This document shows positions 1 to 6,326 of a DNA stretch of 9,769 nucleotides, piece after piece. The notes under the pieces are model-generated. The model saw only the letters and a list, made by a program, of their open reading frames with translations. It made no database searches and was not told where the DNA came from. The position numbers and the translations under genes were made by a program. The DNA is from CAYFKJ01 sp964528595 (GTDB taxonomy: Bacteria > Pseudomonadota > Alphaproteobacteria > UBA2966): assembly GCA_964528595.1 (NCBI GenBank), contig CAZGTM010000099.1, positions 1-9,769 of the forward strand, written 5' to 3'. How positions within the stretch are numbered: position 1 is the stretch's first letter; each line of letters begins with the position of its first letter.

Positions 1-17
1 GTTAAATGTTTCGTTGT

Positions 18-212
18 TCACATTGGTTTGATGAGAGTCCCAAGATACTGCCGTGTTTCTTCGTCCCAACTGCTCGGGTCTTCGCCGTGGGCGACGACCG
101 CATGCAGTTCCATCAGCTTCCAGACCTCGTCCTCCGTTTCGGCCGTAACGCTACCGGGACAAGTTTCCATGCCTTCGCAGTCGGCGCAGGCGTATGAATA
201 GGCTGTCGACAT
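18..212 (-). CDS. DUF1059 family small protein
   Basis: This is a 64-residue protein of unknown function matching the DUF1059 pattern. It has Cys9, Cys12 and Cys18 in an N-terminal CADC-like segment, then an acidic 'aeteeEvw' helix and two histidines (His37, His42) in an 'H(4)H' arrangement. The clustered Cys and His suggest a small metal site, which is my inference. The frame stays open upstream to about 320, but I chose the ATG at 212 because a strong AGGAGG lies 5 bases before it and the family similarity begins there. It lies 37 bases downstream of the GFA-family gene on the same strand, so the two are probably co-transcribed. Family assignment is fairly sure, but the role is unknown. Confidence 0.82.
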   Translation of the reverse strand: MSTAYSYACADCEGMETCPGSVTAETEDEVWKLMELHAVVAHGEDPSSWDEETRQYLGTLIKPM

Positions 213-249
213 CGGAACCTCCTTTTTAAACGGATCCATTCGAAGACTT

Positions 250-672
250 TCAGAACTCCTTGAACGTCGGCAAACCGTCGTCGAGTTTGATCCAGGGCTG
301 ACGGTGTGAGACGTAAACATGTGTTGCCGGGTTGCAGATCGAGGGATCGTCCAGGGTCGCCGCCGCGAACCAAGCGTCGCCGCTCCAGTCCTGGCCGTCT
401 ACTTCCTCGATGGCGCCGTAAGTCAATGTGGTTCCACAGTCGCCGCAAAATCCGCGCTCGATGCCGGCATTGATGGAGCAGAGTTTGATTTTCCCGTTGG
501 TCACGGTGAAATCGCTCGCCGCCACTTTGGCCCATGTCACAAAGGCGCCACCCAGAGCCATTTGGCAGGATCTGCAATGGCAGTGTCCCGTCCAAACCGG
601 CGGACCTGAAATTCGATACCGGACGGCACCGCAGTAACAGCCACCTTCGTGAAGCTTGTCCTTGTCACTCAT
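250..672 (-). CDS. GFA/CENP-V domain zinc protein
   Basis: The product is a 140-residue member of the glutathione-dependent formaldehyde-activating (GFA) fold family, of normal length. All seven expected zinc-ligand cysteines are present: CxC at 12 and 14, CxCxxC at 31, 33 and 36 (in GHCHCRSC), and CxxC at 76 and 79 (FCGDCG). Family members bind two zinc ions. Only a few have a shown role in S-hydroxymethylglutathione formation, so most annotations of this function are by name only. The ATG at 672 has only a weak GGGA upstream. It leads a likely two-gene unit with the DUF1059 gene and diverges from the LysR gene, which may control it. Substrate unknown. Confidence 0.88.
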   Translation of the reverse strand: MSDKDKLHEGGCYCGAVRYRISGPPVWTGHCHCRSCQMALGGAFVTWAKVAASDFTVTNGKIKLCSINAGIERGFCGDCGTTLTYGAIEEVDGQDWSGDAWFAAATLDDPSICNPATHVYVSHRQPWIKLDDGLPTFKEF

Positions 673-698
673 GTCCCGTTATTCATGTTAGATTTTCC

Positions 699-722
699 TT
701 GGTAATTTTAGAACATCACCAA
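699..722. promoter_or_regulatory. Dyad in divergent GFA/LysR spacer, candidate operator
   Basis: Arms TTGGTAAT (699-706) and ATCACCAA (715-722) pair at 7 of 8 positions around an 8-base AT-rich spacer. The dyad lies 26 bases upstream of the GFA start and 89 bases upstream of the LysR start, within the 139-base AT-rich intergenic region 673-811. The site is placed where a LysR protein could repress or activate the divergent gene and itself. LysR binding is inferred from position only. I did not find convincing -35/-10 pairs. Confidence 0.35.
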
Positions 723-811
723 TGATCTTTTTGAGTTTCTTCGCTATAACTACGCCCTCATCACAAACATGCCACTCATAAATTCTGATCATTTGTAAGA
801 AAAACTTTAAT

Positions 812-1693
812 ATGAAGTGGTCCAAGCTACCCTCGCTTAATAGCCTGCGCGCCTTTCATGCGGTTGCTGAGACGGGAGGCTATTCGCTCGCCGCCGAACA
901 TCTCAACGTGACGCACCCCGCCGTTAGTCAGCAGGTTAAGACCTTGGAGGGCAGACTGGGCGTTTCACTCGTTACCCGTCGAGGGCGCGGCATATCGCTC
1001 ACAGAGGACGGAAAGCGCCTGTCTCGCGACCTCGACTCCGCGTTCTCATTGATCCAGCGCAGCGTGGACCAACTGACTGAAGACGCCGCAAGTCAGCCAG
1101 TTCAGATTACGATGCCGCCGGCGTTTGCCGTCGAGTGGTTAATGCCGCGTTTAGCTGAGTTTCAACGAACAAATCCGGAAATCACCCTCCTGCTGAACCC
1201 GACAAGCCAGGTGATCGACCCTGCTCCCGGCGGGCCCGATGTCGCCATACGTTACCGGGACAAACGGCGGCCAACGTCAGAAGCGCCGGCCGTCGTCGTC
1301 ACCGATATGGTTATTGTCGGGTCATCCGATTTGGTCGCTGGCTATCAAATCGACTCCCCGACATCCCTGATTGATGTGCCTTGGCTGCAGGAGCTTGGAA
1401 CGAATGAGGTTGCAGACTGGCTTCGTTACAGGGGGGTGGTTCCTGAGAAGCGGCTCAATATCAGCCAGATGCCCGGCAACCTGATTATGAATGCGGTAAG
1501 ACGCGGCGACGGCGTCACTTATTCTGCCAGAGCTTTCTTTGATGACGACATCGCGGCCGGACGAATTGTCGAACTGTTCCGTGAACCGTTGTTTGGTCTC
1601 TATTTTGTCGAAACGTTACCGGGGCCGCTGCGTCCCGCCGTGCAGAAATTCGTGGCTTGGCTGTTGTCAAACGCAGATATGGCCAGCGATTGA
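812..1693 (+). CDS. LysR family transcriptional regulator, GcvA-like
   Basis: This 293-residue LysR-type regulator has the usual family length. The N-terminal winged helix-turn-helix spans about residues 8-67, with recognisable 'LRAFHAVAETGGYSLAAEHLNVT' helix spacing and the PAVSQQVKTLEGRLG recognition helix. It ends in the wing segment ISLTEDGKRL. Residues from about 95 on form the periplasmic-binding-like effector domain, including a 'PDVAIRYRD' stretch typical of the GcvA/AmpR group. The ATG at 812 begins the conserved part but has no clear Shine-Dalgarno. The gene diverges from the GFA/DUF1059 pair, its likeliest target, and converges on the lactonase gene. The effector is unknown. Confidence 0.9.
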   Translation: MKWSKLPSLNSLRAFHAVAETGGYSLAAEHLNVTHPAVSQQVKTLEGRLGVSLVTRRGRGISLTEDGKRLSRDLDSAFSLIQRSVDQLTEDAASQPVQITMPPAFAVEWLMPRLAEFQRTNPEITLLLNPTSQVIDPAPGGPDVAIRYRDKRRPTSEAPAVVVTDMVIVGSSDLVAGYQIDSPTSLIDVPWLQELGTNEVADWLRYRGVVPEKRLNISQMPGNLIMNAVRRGDGVTYSARAFFDDDIAAGRIVELFREPLFGLYFVETLPGPLRPAVQKFVAWLLSNADMASD

Positions 1694-1803
1694 AATTTCC
1701 GCTTGTGGCCAGATGCGGACCCTCCAGTCATCTGACGAGGGAGTTGAGCTCGCCGTCATCTTTTTGTGAGGCAAATTTTCCTTCCCCGCGGGCCCTGCGG
1801 AGA

Positions 1804-2817
1804 TTATCGCCAATGCACCATTGGCAGCCCAGCGACGGGAGATTGAAAATACGGAATGCGGTTTCCGGCAAGCGAGCCGATATAGACGGTTTTCAGGTCC
1901 GGCCCGCCAAAGGTAATCGAAGCCATCCATTTGGCGATGGTGCCGCCGCAGGCCAGCATCAGATCGGGCGTCACTTCGTCGCGTTCGAAGGCCTGTTCCA
2001 GCGCCGTCGAAGGGCCGGGCACGTCGTCGTCGAGCAGGATACGCACGTCGCCCTCCGGCGTGATGGCGAAGATCTGATCACGCATGATGTGGGTTCCCCA
2101 AAGATTGCCGAATTCATCGAAGGCAATACCGTCGATGAAAAATCCGGTGTTGTCGGGGCCGTAGATTTCGCGGTCGGTCAACGAGCCGTCAGGCTGCACG
2201 CGCATGCGGCTGATGTGCCGGGCGCAGGTCTCGACGATGTAGAGCCACTCCTCGTTGGCATCGAGGCGGATTTCATTGGTGAAATGAAAACCGTCGGCGA
2301 CGATACGAATGCCGTTTTCGTCGACCAGCGCAATATACCCATCGCAGATGTTGGGGCTGACGGCGTCCATCCAGTTGTGAATGCGCGTTGAAATAGTCAG
2401 CCAGATGCGGTTTCGCGAATCGCGCAGGACAAAATTGACCTTGCCGATGGGCCGGCCGTCGATGGTGTCGTACATCACCCGGGTTTCGCCGGTCCGGGTC
2501 ATCACTTCGAGAATATCGGTGCCGAAATTGGAGATCAGGATATCGCCGTTCTCGGCGAACGCCAGACCGTTGGGCAGGGTGCCGTCGACAAACTTGGTGG
2601 CGATGTCAGTTTCGCTGGCGAAGGCCTGGGCATAATCCTGTGTAATAATCCGCTGGCTGCCGTCGGGCGAAATTTTCACCACGCCGCCGCGTGCATCGGC
2701 CGACCAGAGCGTGCCGTCGGGCTCGGCCAAAATACATTCCGGTCTCTGCAGATCCTCGCCAATGTATGAAAGGTCGGACTTTTCGACCTTGAAACCGTCC
2801 AGCGGATTAGCGCTCAT
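1804..2817 (-). CDS. SMP-30/gluconolactonase-like lactonase
   Basis: The product is a 337-residue six-bladed beta-propeller protein of the SMP-30/gluconolactonase/LRE family, whose members hydrolyse sugar lactones or other esters using one divalent metal. The four metal positions of the family can be matched: Glu27 (RPECIL), Asn128 (GKVNFV), Asn181 (FTNEIRLD) and Asp229 (FIDGIAFD). Repeated 'dG.lw.aD'-like blade motifs are visible, for example DGTLWSAD and FGNLWGTH. There is no signal peptide, so it is probably cytoplasmic. The ATG at 2817 lies 14 bases after the cyclase stop, with AGGAG overlapping the end of that gene, so it is the last gene of the minus-strand operon. In this setting it probably opens a lactone intermediate. 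The exact substrate is not readable. Confidence 0.88.
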   Translation of the reverse strand: MSANPLDGFKVEKSDLSYIGEDLQRPECILAEPDGTLWSADARGGVVKISPDGSQRIITQDYAQAFASETDIATKFVDGTLPNGLAFAENGDILISNFGTDILEVMTRTGETRVMYDTIDGRPIGKVNFVLRDSRNRIWLTISTRIHNWMDAVSPNICDGYIALVDENGIRIVADGFHFTNEIRLDANEEWLYIVETCARHISRMRVQPDGSLTDREIYGPDNTGFFIDGIAFDEFGNLWGTHIMRDQIFAITPEGDVRILLDDDVPGPSTALEQAFERDEVTPDLMLACGGTIAKWMASITFGGPDLKTVYIGSLAGNRIPYFQSPVAGLPMVHWR

Positions 2818-2831
2818 GACGCCCCGTTCTC

Positions 2832-3473
2832 CTATTCATCGATGATGGCGACCGCGCGGGTCCAGCCGGCCGAGGCCGCCTTGATTTTGACCGGGAAACA
2901 GACGACCTGAAATCCATCGCCCGGCAGGCTTTCCAGATTGTGCAGCTTTTCGAGGTGGCAGTAACCGATCTCCATGCCGGCGCGGTGACCTTCCCAGATC
3001 AAGCCTTCGTCGCCGGTTTCATCGAACTTGTCCTTGGTATGAACAAAGGGCGCATCCCAGCTCCAGGCGTCGGTGCCGGTCACCCGCACGCCGCGCTCCA
3101 GCAGATAAAGCGTTGCCTCCCGCCCCATGCCGCAACCCGTTGAGACATAGTGATCGGTCCCATAGGCCGCGCCGGCGCCGGTGTTGACCAGCACGATATC
3201 CATCGCCTTCAATTCATGCCCGATGCGCGCCAGTTCGGCTTCGACGTCGGCCGCCGTCACCACATAGCCGTCGCCCAGGGCGCTGAAATCGAGCTTGACG
3301 CCGGGGTTGAAGCACCAGTCCAGCGGCACCTCGTCGATGGTAATCGCCCGCTGGCCCTGATCCATCGTCGAATGGAAATGATACGGCGCGTCGAGATGCG
3401 TACCGTTGTGGGTCATTACCTTGATCCACTCGATGGCCCAGCCCTCGCCGCCCGGCAACTGATCCTTCTCCAG
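2832..3473 (-). CDS. Cyclase family metallo-hydrolase, 5' end lost in gap
   Basis: The last 213 residues of a cyclase family protein (the kynurenine formamidase-like fold) are visible. The diagnostic metal-binding motif is present as HNGTHLDAPYHF close to the gap edge, and the C-terminal 'KIKAASAGWTRAVAI' segment is the usual end of the family. Family members hydrolyse amides or act on cyclic compounds in the cytoplasm, with Mn or Zn. The start codon and roughly the first 50 residues, which normally carry the 'DLSHp' opening, are missing because the gene runs into the 100-N gap. It follows the MBL gene and precedes the lactonase by 14 bases. Substrate unknown. A true kynurenine formamidase is unlikely, as no other kynurenine-pathway gene is near. 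Confidence 0.85.
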   Translation of the reverse strand: MEKDQLPGGEGWAIEWIKVMTHNGTHLDAPYHFHSTMDQGQRAITIDEVPLDWCFNPGVKLDFSALGDGYVVTAADVEAELARIGHELKAMDIVLVNTGAGAAYGTDHYVSTGCGMGREATLYLLERGVRVTGTDAWSWDAPFVHTKDKFDETGDEGLIWEGHRAGMEIGYCHLEKLHNLESLPGDGFQVVCFPVKIKAASAGWTRAVAIIDE

Positions 3474-3573
3474 NNNNNNNNNNNNNNNNNNNNNNNNNNN
3501 NNNNNNNNNNNNNNNNNNNNNNNNNNNNNNNNNNNNNNNNNNNNNNNNNNNNNNNNNNNNNNNNNNNNNNNNN
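3474..3573. other. Assembly gap (100 N)
   Basis: There are exactly 100 undetermined bases. A round number like this is the usual placeholder for a gap of unknown length. The missing sequence should hold the C-terminus of the MBL-fold gene, the spacer, and the start of the cyclase gene. From typical family lengths I estimate at least about 250-300 bases, so the true gap is probably longer than shown. Confidence 0.97.
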
Positions 3574-4379
3574 GCGATATCCTGAGCCGCCTCCATCACG
3601 CCCATGCCGGCGGCGTGGCGCTTTCGCGCCTCGGCTTCGACATAAACCAGATAACCCCGCACCGCCGCGACGCCGGATTTGTCGGTGATCGGTCCGTGTC
3701 CCGGTACAATCGTTTCGACGTCCCAACCCAGCATCAGATCGCAGGCTTTGATCCAGTTGGCGACCGGCCCGGCCCACATGATGGGATGGCCATCGATGAA
3801 CAGGATATCGCCGGTAAACACGGTCTTGTCGCCGGGCACGTATACCAGGGTGTCACCCTTGGTGTGGGCGGGCCCGACCTCGTGCAGCTCGACGGTCTTG
3901 TCGCCCACCTTGCGGGTCGAAGTGCCGCTGAAGGTTTCTGTCGGGCCGTTGTATTCGATCCCTTCGAAATCGAAGACATCGAACAGCTTCTTGAGAAAAG
4001 CGCCGGCTTCGCCCATGGCGCCCGCGTTGCGCATGATTTCTGCGAGTGCGGCCGGCGGCAATTCGGCCATCTCTTCGGCGCCGGCTGCGGTCGCGACAAT
4101 GGCCGCGCCTTCGACCAGTTGATTGCCGTAGGTGTGATCGCCGTTGGCGTGGGTGTTGACCAAGGTGCCGATATTTTCCGATTGCGGCACGGCATCGCGC
4201 ATGATCTGCAGCATCTCGCGCGTCAGATTGAGATCAAACAGCGTATCGACCAGCAGGCTGTCCTCGCCATCGGTTATCAGGCCGGCGTTGGACCAGCCCC
4301 ACGAGCCGTCCGGCTGCAGGTAGGCGTAACTGCCCTGTCCCAGATCGTGCAGCCCTTTGGTGTATTGCCATTTCGACAT
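3574..4379 (-). CDS. MBL-fold metallo-hydrolase with HxNxDH motif, 3' end lost in gap
   Basis: The first 268 residues of a metallo-beta-lactamase-fold hydrolase are visible, out of an expected length near 310-320. The motifs in order are Asp45 in LLVDTLFD, the signature THANGDH with His77, Asn79, Asp81 and His82, then His172 in GPAHTKGD, Asp191 in FTGDILF, and His228 in VPGHGP. The second histidine of the usual HxHxDH is Asn here, so one metal site is altered. I chose the ATG at 4379, with AGGAGG 5 bases upstream, over an in-frame GTG two codons earlier that overlaps that site. There is no signal peptide. It lies 18 bases after the FAH gene in the same operon. It is probably a hydrolase of a thioester, lactone or similar metabolite, with substrate unknown. 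Confidence 0.87.
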
Positions 4380-4397
4380 CGTCACCTCCTCGCCATT

Positions 4398-5399
4398 CTA
4401 TTTGTCGTTACGCAGCACCTTATTACGCAAGACGCCAATTCCTGAAACTTCAAGCTCGACCACATCACCGGCCTCCAATGATCGGCCGTGTTCGAGGCCG
4501 CAACCGTCGCCGACGGTGCCCGAACCGATGAACTCACCGGGATGCAGCGTTTCGCTCTGGGAGATGTGGGCAATCAGCTGCTCGAACGTCCAGTGCATGG
4601 TGCTGCTCGAGCCGCGCGACATCTCCACGCCGTTGACCCGCACGATCATCTCGTGATCGTAGGGATCGCCGAATTCGTCGGCCGTGACGATACAGGGACC
4701 GATGACGTTGGCGTTGTCGAAATCCTTGCCCTTGGCCGGACCGAGTTGCGCCGCCATCTCCGTCAATTGCGCATCACGCGCGGAAAAATCGTTGAAGACG
4801 GTAAAGCCGAAGATATGCTCCCGCGCCCGCTCCACCGGAATGTCCTTGCCTTCTTTGCCGATAAAAATGCCGAATTCCATTTCGTAGTCCATGAACTGGG
4901 AATACGACGGCCAGACGACATCCGTGCCGGTGCCGGTTACCGCAAATCGATTAGCCTTGTAATAGATCGGCTGCTCGTACCAGACCTGCGGAATTTTGAA
5001 GCGACCCGACGCCCGCATTTCCGCAGCCGCGGTTTGCGGATCGTCAGTCGCGGCAGCTTGTCTCAGGATGGCCTGGTCCATCGCCTGTTGCAGATGTTTT
5101 TCAAAACACATGGCGTCGCGCATCTGCGGCGGATGGGGAATGGGCGCCATCAGCTTGACCTGGCCCGCCGCCATAACGGTACCGGGCGCGCGGCCTTCGG
5201 CGCTGAGTTGCACTGTCTCGCGGGCTTTATCAAGCGACCCTTCACCCTTTTCGATCAACGCCAGCATCGAGCGGAAGGGTTGATAAGGCCGGCGATTGAT
5301 CGAAACCTGGGTGGCCTGAAGGTCAACGATTTGGCTTTCGTCGGCGGTCATAGCGCCCAGCCTGGGTGCGCCTTGTTCGTCAAAAGTCACCAGTTTCAT
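4398..5399 (-). CDS. Fumarylacetoacetate hydrolase (FAH) family protein
   Basis: The product is a 333-residue FAH-superfamily enzyme. This superfamily cleaves or rearranges 2-keto/acylpyruvate-type acids and related compounds with Mg or Mn. The metal ligands are recognisable as Glu173 and Glu175 in DYEMEFG and Asp204 in FNDFSARD. His102 in CFEKHLQQ is a candidate catalytic residue, and the GSGTVGDGCG loop (292-301) is typical. The frame stays open to 5525, but the ATG at 5399 has GGAGG 7 bases upstream and starts the family's usual 'MKLVTF' opening. It is the first gene of the minus-strand operon and reads away from the GntR gene across a 163-base control region. True fumarylacetoacetase activity is not implied, as no tyrosine or homogentisate genes are near. 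Confidence 0.9.
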   Translation of the reverse strand: MKLVTFDEQGAPRLGAMTADESQIVDLQATQVSINRRPYQPFRSMLALIEKGEGSLDKARETVQLSAEGRAPGTVMAAGQVKLMAPIPHPPQMRDAMCFEKHLQQAMDQAILRQAAATDDPQTAAAEMRASGRFKIPQVWYEQPIYYKANRFAVTGTGTDVVWPSYSQFMDYEMEFGIFIGKEGKDIPVERAREHIFGFTVFNDFSARDAQLTEMAAQLGPAKGKDFDNANVIGPCIVTADEFGDPYDHEMIVRVNGVEMSRGSSSTMHWTFEQLIAHISQSETLHPGEFIGSGTVGDGCGLEHGRSLEAGDVVELEVSGIGVLRNKVLRNDK

Positions 5400-5562
5400 C
5401 GACCGTCCTCCCGACGTTCGTTTTTTTATCTCTGCGTATTTAGGCAGATCGGAAGCAAAAAAAATATCGATATTTTTGCTTCTTGCCGATTTTTTTCTTG
5501 TTAAGACGCAGAATGTTGTCATCATACGGCGGCATCAAAGATCGATCAGGCGACCCTTTCGG
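5400..5562. promoter_or_regulatory. Divergent control region between catabolic operon and GntR-TRAP operon
   Basis: This 163-base spacer is clearly richer in A and T than the genes on either side and lies between two divergent first genes, so it must hold promoters for both arms. It contains a large nested dyad (5431-5512) and a short imperfect dyad, ATGTTGTCATCAT (5513-5525), with 5 of 6 arm positions symmetric. The short dyad is a plausible GntR-type operator located 38 bases before the GntR start. I could not pick a -35/-10 pair with confidence on either strand. Control by the adjacent GntR protein is inferred from its position. Confidence 0.7.
5431..5512 (+). repeat. Nested inverted repeats, terminator-like on plus strand
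   Basis: Four nearly concentric inverted elements are visible. TCTGCGT (5431-5437) pairs with ACGCAGA (5506-5512), ATCGG (5448-5452) with CCGAT (5486-5490), and GAAGC (5452-5456) with GCTTC (5478-5482). A core of five A, TATCGATA and five T (5460-5477) is perfectly self-complementary. Seven T follow the CCGAT arm (5490-5496), so on the plus strand it resembles a weak intrinsic terminator or attenuator ahead of the GntR gene. It could equally be a DNA operator or a bent promoter element. Confidence 0.55.
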
Positions 5563-6276
5563 ATGAAACCAGAGACCTCAAACCAACCTGAAAGTGACAG
5601 CACGGCGACACTGACGAGCGTTGCCGTGGACCGTCTGCGCGACGACATACTGGGGGGTGCGTTTTCACCCAGCACGCGCTTGCGGGTGGGTGATCTTAAA
5701 GCCCGTTACGGCGTCGGCGGCAGTCCGATGCGTGAAGCGTTGTCCCGGCTGGTGGCGGAAGGGCTGGTGCACAGTCTCAATCAGCGCGGCTTTCGGGTGG
5801 CGCCGATCTCGACCGAGGACCTGGTCGACATTACCGAAACCCGTCAGGCGGTTGAAGGCGCGGCCATTGAACGCGCCATCGTCCGCGGCGACGACGCCTG
5901 GGAGGGCGACGTCTTGGGCGCCTTTCACCGCCTCAACAAATTCATGTCGCGGGATCAGGTGATTATCGATGAAAACATCGGCGACTGGGAGGACATCCAC
6001 AGCAACTTCCACCGCACCTTGATTTCTGCCTGCGGCTCGCCGCGCCTGATCCGGTTTTGTCACCAACTTTACGATCAGGGCACGCGCTATCGCCGGTTGC
6101 TGCTGGATTACGATTTCGATCCCGAAGATGTCATCGCCGAGCATCGCGCGCTTTTGGACGCCGTGCTGTCGCGCGATTCCGGCCGTGCCCGGGCCGTGCT
6201 GGAACAGCACATGGCGCTCACGGCCGATATTATTCTGTCGACGAAAGCCGACATCACAAAAGGCGCCGAAATTTGA
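5563..6276 (+). CDS. GntR family regulator, FCD domain, CsiR-like
   Basis: This 237-residue FadR-subfamily GntR regulator has an N-terminal winged helix-turn-helix at about residues 17-80 (VAVDRLRDDILGGAFSP, then GVGGSPMREALSRLVAEGLV and QRGFRV). The C-terminal FCD effector domain spans about 85-225. Likely metal or effector ligands are His146 and His150 (HSNFH), His194 (EHRALLDA) and His216 (EQHM). The HxxFHxxL..ACGSP and Y..RYRRLL stretches resemble CsiR/GlaR-type proteins. The ATG at 5563 is preferred because the frame's only earlier start is a TTG inside the palindrome at 5476. The Shine-Dalgarno is weak. It heads the plus-strand arm and probably represses both arms until it binds an organic acid. 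Confidence 0.9.
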   Translation: MKPETSNQPESDSTATLTSVAVDRLRDDILGGAFSPSTRLRVGDLKARYGVGGSPMREALSRLVAEGLVHSLNQRGFRVAPISTEDLVDITETRQAVEGAAIERAIVRGDDAWEGDVLGAFHRLNKFMSRDQVIIDENIGDWEDIHSNFHRTLISACGSPRLIRFCHQLYDQGTRYRRLLLDYDFDPEDVIAEHRALLDAVLSRDSGRARAVLEQHMALTADIILSTKADITKGAEI

Positions 6277-6305
6277 CGGCGCCCGACCTGTGCGCTGCGC
6301 GCACA
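6262..6305 (+). ncRNA. Tandem hairpins at the GntR/TRAP binding-protein junction
   Basis: There are two adjacent potential stem-loops in the transcript. The first pairs GGCGCCG (6262-6268) with CGGCGCC (6277-6283), 7 bp, with an 8-base loop that holds the GntR stop codon. The second pairs TGTGCGC (6289-6295) with GCGCACA (6299-6305), 7 bp, with a 3-base loop. No T-tract follows, so they are not a standard terminator. They end 7 bases before the GGGAGG of the binding-protein gene. They may mark an RNA processing or stability boundary that lets the binding protein be made in excess. Structures seen, function inferred. Confidence 0.45.
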
Positions 6306-6326
6306 AACCTTTGGGAGGAAGGTAAG

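Noticed and set aside
1720..1741. Possible terminator hairpin (CCCTC/GAGGG) after the LysR gene
   Set aside because: The stem is short and bulged, and the nearest T run (1761-1765) is 20 bases away. Too weak to call.
2832..4385. A single 517-residue MBL-cyclase fusion protein
   Set aside because: It is only continuous through 100 N. Both halves look like parts of normal stand-alone genes, so I split them.
3150..4445. Long plus-strand open frame opposite the MBL and cyclase genes
   Set aside because: It crosses the gap, has no family similarity or ribosome site, and mirrors the real minus-strand genes in high-GC DNA.
4488..5504. 338-residue plus-strand frame opposite the FAH gene
   Set aside because: It is a shadow frame with no recognisable motifs. 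The minus-strand FAH gene explains the region.
5476..5562. Upstream TTG start for the GntR gene
   Set aside because: It lies within the AT-rich dyad, lacks a ribosome site and adds residues outside the family alignment. The ATG at 5563 fits better.
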